A stretch of 64,000 bases of DNA, from positions 620,001 through 684,000 of the forward strand of contig JAHBZB010000001.1 in assembly GCA_019635635.1 (NCBI GenBank). The letters run 5' to 3'. The notes below the pieces were generated by a model. It saw only the letters and a list, made by a program, of their open reading frames with translations, had not been told where the DNA came from and searched no databases. Of this stretch, positions 56,801-64,000 are shown piece by piece. The DNA comes from Xanthobacteraceae bacterium (GTDB lineage: Bacteria; Pseudomonadota; Alphaproteobacteria; Rhizobiales; Xanthobacteraceae). Position 1 is the stretch's first letter, and each line of letters begins with the position of its first letter. The position numbers were made by a program, and so were the translations under genes.

Positions 56801-58120
56801 TTAGTTCGGCTTGGCCTTCGGGTTGGGCGGGAAGGCCGCGTTCTTCTGAATGCCGCGCAGGAGATCGAGCGCGAGATTCAGTTGCTTGTCGTTCTTCGGA
56901 TCCGGCGGGATGTAGGCCGGGGAACCGGTCTGTTCTTCCGCGCCGTCATTCGTCTTCAAGTGGCCCTTGAGCGAAGCCTCGCCGCGCGGCTCGACCTTGC
57001 CCTTGAGTTCATCCGGAAGATCCTGAACGAGTTCGATATCCGGCGTAATACCCTTCGCCTGAATCGATTTGCCCGACGGCGTGTAGTAGCGCGCGGTCGT
57101 CAGCTTCAGCGCGCCGAAGTTTCCGATCGGCATCACCGTTTGCACCGAACCCTTGCCGAACGAGCGCGAGCCGAGAAGCGTCGCGCGCTTGTGGTCCTGC
57201 AAGGCGCCGGCGACGATTTCGGAGGCCGAAGCCGAGCCGCCGTTGATCAGCACGATCAGCGGCTTGCCGTTCGTGAGGTCGCCGGCCTTCGCGTTGTAGC
57301 GCTGACTGCCGTCGTTGCGGCCGCGGGTCGAAACGATTTCGCCGCGTTCGAGGAAGGCATCCGAAACCGCGATCGCCTGATCGAGCAGGCCGCCGCCGTT
57401 GTTGCGCAGGTCGAGGATGTATCCCTTCAGCTTGTCGTTCGGGATCTTTTCCTTGATCTCCTTGATCGCCTCGACGAGCTGCTGGATCGTGCGCTCGCCC
57501 TGGAAGCTGACGAGGCGGATATAACCGACGTCGTCTTCGATCTTGGCGCGGACGTTGCGGATCGAGATGATTTCGCGAACCAGCTTGATCTCGACCGGCT
57601 TCTCGACGCCCTTGCGCTGAATGCGCAGTGTGATCGGGGTGTTGACCGGTCCACGCATCTTCTCGACCGCCTGTTCGAGGGTCAGGCCCTTCACCGGCTC
57701 GCCGTCGAGATGCGTGATCAGATCGTTCGGCTGCACACCGCCGCGGGAGGCGGGCGTGTTGTCGATCGGCGACATCACCTTGACGAGGCCGTCTTCCATC
57801 GTGACCTCGATGCCGAGGCCGCCGAATTCGCCACGCGTCTGGGTCTGCATGTCGCGGAAGTTCTTCGCGTCGAGAAACTGCGAATGCGGATCGAGCGAGG
57901 AAAGCATGCCGTTGATCGCAGCTTCGATTAGCTTGGCATCATCGACCTTCTCGACGTACTGCGCGCGAACGTGCTCGAAGATGTCGCCGAAGAGATTGAG
58001 CTGCCGGTACGTGTCGGCGGATGCCGCGCGCGCCTTGGTGAAAACCTGCGGCTGCGCGGCGACCGCCGCGATCAGCGCGCCGGTGATGGCGCCGATGAAA
58101 AATAGCGAGATTTTCCGCAT
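56801..58120 (-). CDS. ctpA: S41-family C-terminal processing peptidase
   Basis: Periplasmic serine protease (CtpA/Prc type). 439 residues: signal/anchor (MRKISLFFIGAITGALIAAV), PDZ domain (about 95-170; DNTPASRGGVQPNDLITHLDG), and the S41 catalytic domain with Ser in NGGSASASEIVAGAL and Lys in GSRSFGKGSVQTV, plus LDLRNNGGGLLDQA. Normal family length. In relatives an envC-type gene lies upstream; here a 442-bp gap does. Confidence 0.95.
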   Translation of the reverse strand: MRKISLFFIGAITGALIAAVAAQPQVFTKARAASADTYRQLNLFGDIFEHVRAQYVEKVDDAKLIEAAINGMLSSLDPHSQFLDAKNFRDMQTQTRGEFGGLGIEVTMEDGLVKVMSPIDNTPASRGGVQPNDLITHLDGEPVKGLTLEQAVEKMRGPVNTPITLRIQRKGVEKPVEIKLVREIISIRNVRAKIEDDVGYIRLVSFQGERTIQQLVEAIKEIKEKIPNDKLKGYILDLRNNGGGLLDQAIAVSDAFLERGEIVSTRGRNDGSQRYNAKAGDLTNGKPLIVLINGGSASASEIVAGALQDHKRATLLGSRSFGKGSVQTVMPIGNFGALKLTTARYYTPSGKSIQAKGITPDIELVQDLPDELKGKVEPRGEASLKGHLKTNDGAEEQTGSPAYIPPDPKNDKQLNLALDLLRGIQKNAAFPPNPKAKPN

Positions 58121-58562
58121 TCTGTCGCGAACCTTCTGCTTGTCGGTTGCCGGCCGGGAAGGCCGGAATCTGCCGCTTCGCTGCTTTGCGCGATACTCGC
58201 TTGGCGCGAACCGGTTTGGGGTTGAAAGCCTCGTTGCCGGAGGCCTGAATTCGTCCTGTTATCCCTCACCGCGGCGGACGGTCCGGCGAGGACCGATCCC
58301 TTAGAGTTCCGCAGTGAATTTCCCACCCCTGCCAATGGCCGATAATACCCGCCGCTCGTGTTGCGTAGCAAGAGATCGGCCCGGTTCCCGCGGGTTCGCC
58401 GCGAAAAGCGCCAGCCTGAAAACACTCGATTTCGCCCGGCTCCGGCGCCGTTTTCCGAATGAACCGGCGGGCCGACGACGAGCAGGCCGGGTGATCGCGC
58501 AAAAGTGAGCCCGAAGCAGGGCGATGCCGGCGCGCGGATTAAATTTCCGCAAGGCGCCGGAA
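58121..58562. other. Gene-free gap between ctpA and rlmH
   Basis: 442 bases with no supported gene. Frames on the minus strand (for example 58301-58552) are Arg/Ser/Gly-rich without domain character. As I recall, Rhizobiales relatives place an EnvC-type murein hydrolase activator (about 1.2 kb) at this position; I see no M23 motif (H-x-H or G-x-x-x-D) remnant. The gap presumably carries the ctpA promoter. Confidence 0.5.
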
Positions 58563-59048
58563 TCACCCGCCGCGATGATAGGGGTGGCCCGAGAGGATCG
58601 TGACCGCGCGATAGATCTGCTCTGCGAGCAGGATTCGCACCAGCTGATGCGGGAAGGTGGCCGCGCCGAAGCCGATCACGATATCCGCTTTTTTACGCAA
58701 AGTTTCGTCGAGGCCGTCGGCGCCGCCGATCAAGAACGCTGTGCAGGCCGCGCCGTCGTCACGCAGGCGCGCGAGCCTGTTCGAGAAATCTTCGCTGGAA
58801 ACATTTTTCCCGCGCTCGTCGAGTGCGATGATCTTCGCTTTCTCGGGAATTGCCGCGAGCAGCGCTTTGGCCTCATCGGCTTTTCGCTTGGTTGCCGTTT
58901 GCGCCGGGCTTTCGGAAATCTCGACGATGTCGAGCGGCGCTAAAGAAAGCGATTTACCCGAAGCGTTTGCGCGTTCGACATAGCGCGCGAGAAGTTCGCG
59001 TTCCGGCCCGGCCTTGAGGCGACCGACGGCGGCGATCAGCAAGCGCAT
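58563..59048 (-). CDS. rlmH: 23S rRNA (pseudouridine(1915)-N(3))-methyltransferase RlmH
   Basis: SPOUT methyltransferase acting on 23S pseudouridine 1915. 161 residues. N-terminal LIAAVGRLKAGPERELLARY, AdoMet knot FLIGGADGLDE, and the C-terminal FPHQLVRILLAEQIYRA and SGHPYHRGG are visible. 12 bp after rsfS, same strand. Confidence 0.96.
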   Translation of the reverse strand: MRLLIAAVGRLKAGPERELLARYVERANASGKSLSLAPLDIVEISESPAQTATKRKADEAKALLAAIPEKAKIIALDERGKNVSSEDFSNRLARLRDDGAACTAFLIGGADGLDETLRKKADIVIGFGAATFPHQLVRILLAEQIYRAVTILSGHPYHRGG

Positions 59049-59060
59049 GGAAAGTAACCG

Positions 59061-59480
59061 TCAGGCCTTCTTCGCGGCGGTGCGCGGCTGCCACATTCTT
59101 TCCAGGCTGTAGAACTCGCGAACCTCGGGCCTGAAGACATGCACGATGATGTCGCCGGCATCCAATACGACCCAGTCGGCGGCAGGCAGGCCGGAAATGC
59201 GCGGCTTGTTGCCCGCTTTGGAAAGCGCCTCGATCAGATGCTCGGCGATCGACGCGACATGGCGGTTCGAGCGTCCGCTGGTCACCACCATGTGGTCGGC
59301 GATCGATGTCCGTCCGCGGACATCGATCGGCATCGTGTCCTCGGCCTTGTCGTCGTCGAGTTGTTTCAGGATGAGGGAAAGTAGGGCGGGCTCTTGCTTG
59401 CGCGCCACAACTTTGGGCTTCGCGGCTCTTTTTGCCGTTACGCTGCGTACCTTGGTTGCCAGGCTATCGATTCCTTCCAT
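59061..59480 (-). CDS. rsfS: Ribosomal silencing factor RsfS
   Basis: Binds L14 and blocks subunit joining in starvation. 139 residues from the ATG at 59480, with GAGG four bases upstream. An in-frame ATG at 59531 would add 17 residues and cannot be excluded. Core motifs: KLDDDKAEDTMPIDV-like, MVVTSGRSNRHVASIAEHL, DWVVLDAGDIIVHVF and REFYSLERMW. Lies between nadD and rlmH, the standard order. Confidence 0.93.
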   Translation of the reverse strand: MEGIDSLATKVRSVTAKRAAKPKVVARKQEPALLSLILKQLDDDKAEDTMPIDVRGRTSIADHMVVTSGRSNRHVASIAEHLIEALSKAGNKPRISGLPAADWVVLDAGDIIVHVFRPEVREFYSLERMWQPRTAAKKA

Positions 59481-59544
59481 CAGGCCTCGGTTAGCGAATC
59501 GGTACTGGGATCGAGCATACGCCTTCACCATTACCGTTCAATTA

Positions 59545-60150
59545 CTATGCTTGCCGCAGTCCCTTCACCCGTAAGCTGGTGGAGGAGAGCGGGGATTTCA
59601 AGCCGTGCAGATAAACCCACGCCGGCGGCTGCATCGACAAGAGCAGCGGCGCATCGCTTTCGTCGATGCGGAACCCGCCCAGCGTATGCGCGGCTTTCGA
59701 GGAAAGCGGCGCGTCTTCGTCGCCGGGGCGTTCGATGATCGCCATTGGCATCAATGCCGCGATTTCCTGCCAGCGTTTCCAGCGGTGGAACTGTGCCAGA
59801 TTGTCCGCGCCCATCAGCCAGACAAAACGCGCGCCACGATGTTCCGCGAGCAGGCGCTTCAGCGTGTCGTAGGTATAGCGCGTCCGGTAGGCGACTTCGG
59901 GCGCTGCTACATCAATATAAGGAGAGTTTGCGACTTCGTGCGCCTGCGCGATACGCGCCTCCACCGGCGGCAGCGCGGAATTTTCCTTCAAGGGGTTACC
60001 CGGAGACACGAGCCACCAGACGCGGTCGAGACCAAGCCGTTTCCAGGCGAGCAGGCTAAGCGCGCGATGCGCCTCATGTGCGGGGTTGAAGCTGCCGCCG
60101 AGGAGCCCGACCCGCATGCCGGGTGAGGCGGGTGGTGCGCGGAAATTCAA
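59545..60150 (-). CDS. nadD: Nicotinate-nucleotide adenylyltransferase
   Basis: Forms deamido-NAD from nicotinate mononucleotide and ATP. 201 residues. [17 protein letters not shown] (nucleotidyltransferase HxGH-type region), [35 protein letters not shown] and the C-terminal SSTSLR motif are visible. The start is a TTG that overlaps the proA stop (TTGA); a later ATG at 60117 (MRVGLLGG) is possible, but related proteins also have the longer N-terminus. Confidence 0.93.
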   Translation of the reverse strand: MNFRAPPASPGMRVGLLGGSFNPAHEAHRALSLLAWKRLGLDRVWWLVSPGNPLKENSALPPVEARIAQAHEVANSPYIDVAAPEVAYRTRYTYDTLKRLLAEHRGARFVWLMGADNLAQFHRWKRWQEIAALMPMAIIERPGDEDAPLSSKAAHTLGGFRIDESDAPLLLSMQPPAWVYLHGLKSPLSSTSLRVKGLRQA

Positions 60151-61424
60151 GGCCGGGTCTGACCGTTGCCGTGGACGCGATACTTGAACGATGTCAGCTG
60201 CTCGACACCGACCGGCCCGCGCGCATGCATGCGGCCGGTGGCAATGCCGATCTCGGCGCCGAAGCCGAACTCGCCGCCGTCCGCGAATTGCGTCGAGGCA
60301 TTATGCAGCACGATCGCGGAATCCACTTCGCGCAAGAAAATCTCCGCGTCCGAAGGATCGTCGGTCACGATCGCGTCGGTGTGCTGCGAGCCGTATTTCG
60401 CGATGTGATCCATTGCCGCCTGCAAGCCGTCGACGACTTTCACCGCGATGATCGCATCGAGATATTCCTTCGGCCAGTCTTCTTCGGTGGCCGCTTTGAC
60501 GCGGGAATCGACCGCTTGCGTTGCCGTGTCGCCGCGCACTTCGCAGCCGGCGTCCAGCAGCATTTCCACGAGCGGCTTCAGGTGCGTGGCCGCGATCTTT
60601 TTGTCGACCAGCAAGGTTTCGGCGGAGCCGCAGACGCCGGTGCGGCGCATCTTCGCGTTGAAGACGATGCGCTTCGCCATTTCGAGATCGGCGGGCGCAT
60701 GGATGTAGACGTGGCACACGCCTTCGAGATGCGCGAACACGGGCACGCGCGCTTCCGTCTGCACACGCGCGACCAGGCTCTTGCCGCCGCGGGGAACGAC
60801 AACGTCGATATTGCCATCGAGCCCTGAAAGCAGTTCGCCTACGGCAGCGCGGTCGATAGTCGGCACGAGTTGAATCGCATCTTCCGGCAGGCCCGCTTCC
60901 TTCAGTCCCGCGACCAGACATTCGTGGATCGCCCGGCTCGAATGAAAGCTGTCGGAGCCGCCGCGCAGAATCACGGCGTTGCCCGCCTTGAGACAGAGCG
61001 AGCCTGCATCGGCCGTCACGTTGGGGCGGCTTTCATAGATCACCGCGACCACGCCGAGCGGCGTGCGCACGCGCTGGAAAATCAGCCCGTTCGGCTGTTC
61101 CCAGTCGGCAATCACTTCGCCGACCGGATCGGGAAGGAGTGCCACCTGCTCGACGCCCGCCGCAATCGCGTCGACGGAGTTATCGGTGAGGGTGAGGCGG
61201 TCGAGGAAGGCCGCGGAAATGTTCTGCTCTTTCGCCGCGGCAAGGTCTTTGCTGTTCGCTTCGAGAATCTTCGCCTTGTTCGCGCGGATGGCTTTGGCGG
61301 CGGCTTCGAGTGCGTTCGTCTTCTGCGCGGATTCGGCAAGTCCGAGTACGCGCGCGGCCGCACGCGCGCGCGTTCCGATGTCCTGCATCAGCGCCTTCAC
61401 GTCGCCGGTCTCGCGCATGTTCAT
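60147..61424 (-). CDS. proA: Glutamate-5-semialdehyde dehydrogenase
   Basis: Second step of proline synthesis, NADPH-dependent reduction of glutamyl phosphate. 425 residues. Aldehyde-dehydrogenase fold with catalytic Cys in [27 protein letters not shown], and [15 protein letters not shown]. The ATG at 61424 ([10 protein letters not shown]) follows GGGAGAG; an in-frame ATG at 61454 is rejected. One base separates it from the proB stop. Confidence 0.96.
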   Translation of the reverse strand: MNMRETGDVKALMQDIGTRARAAARVLGLAESAQKTNALEAAAKAIRANKAKILEANSKDLAAAKEQNISAAFLDRLTLTDNSVDAIAAGVEQVALLPDPVGEVIADWEQPNGLIFQRVRTPLGVVAVIYESRPNVTADAGSLCLKAGNAVILRGGSDSFHSSRAIHECLVAGLKEAGLPEDAIQLVPTIDRAAVGELLSGLDGNIDVVVPRGGKSLVARVQTEARVPVFAHLEGVCHVYIHAPADLEMAKRIVFNAKMRRTGVCGSAETLLVDKKIAATHLKPLVEMLLDAGCEVRGDTATQAVDSRVKAATEEDWPKEYLDAIIAVKVVDGLQAAMDHIAKYGSQHTDAIVTDDPSDAEIFLREVDSAIVLHNASTQFADGGEFGFGAEIGIATGRMHARGPVGVEQLTSFKYRVHGNGQTRP

Positions 61425-61425
61425 T

Positions 61426-63587
<2,162 letters not shown>

Positions 63588-63644
63588 TCATCACATCGGT
63601 AACTTCCCATCCGATGCCCGAGCGCCGGATGGGAAACCAGTTGT

Positions 63645-64000
63645 CTATCCCGCTTTGGTAAACGTGGGCAAAGCGGAAGCGCCCCAGGCGCGCAAGCTCT
63701 CCCAGGTCCGGCGCGACAGCACGAAGCGGTCGACCGGCACCGACGCGCCAAGCGCCTTCACCTGATTCAAGCCCGTGCCGACCCACTGGAAGCCGCACTT
63801 CTCGATCACGCGGCGCGAGGCTTCATTGTGAATCCGGCACGATGCCGAGAGCGCATCGATCTCCGTCTCCGAAAACGCATGATCGATCAGCGCGCGCGAG
63901 GCTTCGGTGGCGAAGCCCTGCCGCCAGTGCGGCTCGCCGATCCAGTAGCCGATCTCGGGATTATGCTCCTCGCCGCGATGGCCGAAGCCCGCGACGCCGA
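63645..64000 (-). CDS. GNAT family N-acetyltransferase (partial, RimJ/RimL-like)
   Basis: The N-terminus lies beyond the right edge; about 118 C-terminal residues are visible. They show the RimJ/RimL pattern: EIGYWIGEPHWRQGFATEA (acetyl-CoA loop), SASCRIHNEASRRVIEKCGF and a C-terminal tail after RTWESLRAW. Substrate unknown. Upstream of obgE on the same strand, a common arrangement in Rhizobiales. A GC-rich inverted repeat (63608-63634) lies between it and obgE. Confidence 0.85.
   Translation of the reverse strand, partial: GVAGFGHRGEEHNPEIGYWIGEPHWRQGFATEASRALIDHAFSETEIDALSASCRIHNEASRRVIEKCGFQWVGTGLNQVKALGASVPVDRFVLSRRTWESLRAWGASALPTFTKAG

Overview
The window is a high-GC, gene-dense stretch of an alphaproteobacterial chromosome. 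Protein character and gene order point to Hyphomicrobiales (Rhizobiales), most likely a Bradyrhizobium/Rhodopseudomonas/Xanthobacteraceae-type organism. Support comes from the ffh-rpsP-rimM-trmD-rplS block, the ccmABCDG block, mdh-sucCD-sucA-sucB-lpd, an F1-only atpHAGDC operon, and obgE-proB-proA-nadD-rsfS-rlmH. I see no prophage, insertion sequence, CRISPR array, rRNA or tRNA. Almost everything is core metabolism and housekeeping.

Layout. 1-8.4 kb: partial acnA, then ccmABCDG (cytochrome c maturation) on the plus strand, facing yciB-ftsY-mtaB-dapF on the minus strand. 8.5-12.4 kb: a structured leader, then ffh-rpsP-rimM-trmD-rplS. 12.4-13.9 kb: a stand-alone SecD-head-like exported protein and a metallophosphoesterase. 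13.9-19.7 kb: leuC, leuD and leuB, with leuC and leuD separated by a minus-strand cluster of four small secreted Cys/His/Arg/Tyr-rich proteins and a small zincin metallopeptidase. 19.7-26.2 kb: exported and membrane-anchored proteins of unknown role, a sulfite-oxidase-like enzyme, asd, a beta-carbonic anhydrase, and a malyl-CoA thioesterase/lyase plus mesaconyl-CoA hydratase pair. 26.2-30.9 kb: a LysR regulator divergent from sdhC-D-A-(small ORF)-B. 30.9-34.6 kb: small membrane and basic proteins, a 0.6-kb gene-free stretch, a GNAT, zapE and an LprI-like protein. 34.7-43.8 kb: mdh-sucC-sucD, sucA-sucB, lpd. 43.8-48.8 kb: xerC, priA, a secreted unknown and a SulP transporter. 49-54 kb: atpHAGDC. 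54-58 kb: a small membrane protein, GNAT, rppH, a divergent polysaccharide deacetylase and ctpA. 58.5-64 kb: rlmH, rsfS, nadD, proA, proB, obgE and a partial GNAT.

Together the genes encode much of the oxidative TCA cycle (aconitase, 2-oxoglutarate dehydrogenase with its E3, succinyl-CoA synthetase, complex II, malate dehydrogenase), the catalytic sector of ATP synthase, parts of cytochrome c assembly, leucine, proline and lysine/threonine-branch biosynthesis, and the SRP/ribosome maturation machinery.

I find no convincing large new system. The observations most worth checking are the tandem family of secreted proteins sharing a C-x-H-x-R-W-S-S-x3-C loop, a small gene translationally embedded between sdhA and sdhB, a 31-residue Lys/Ala/Arg-only basic protein, a heavily structured ffh leader, a free-standing SecD P1-head-like protein, and the absence of an envC-type gene where relatives carry one.
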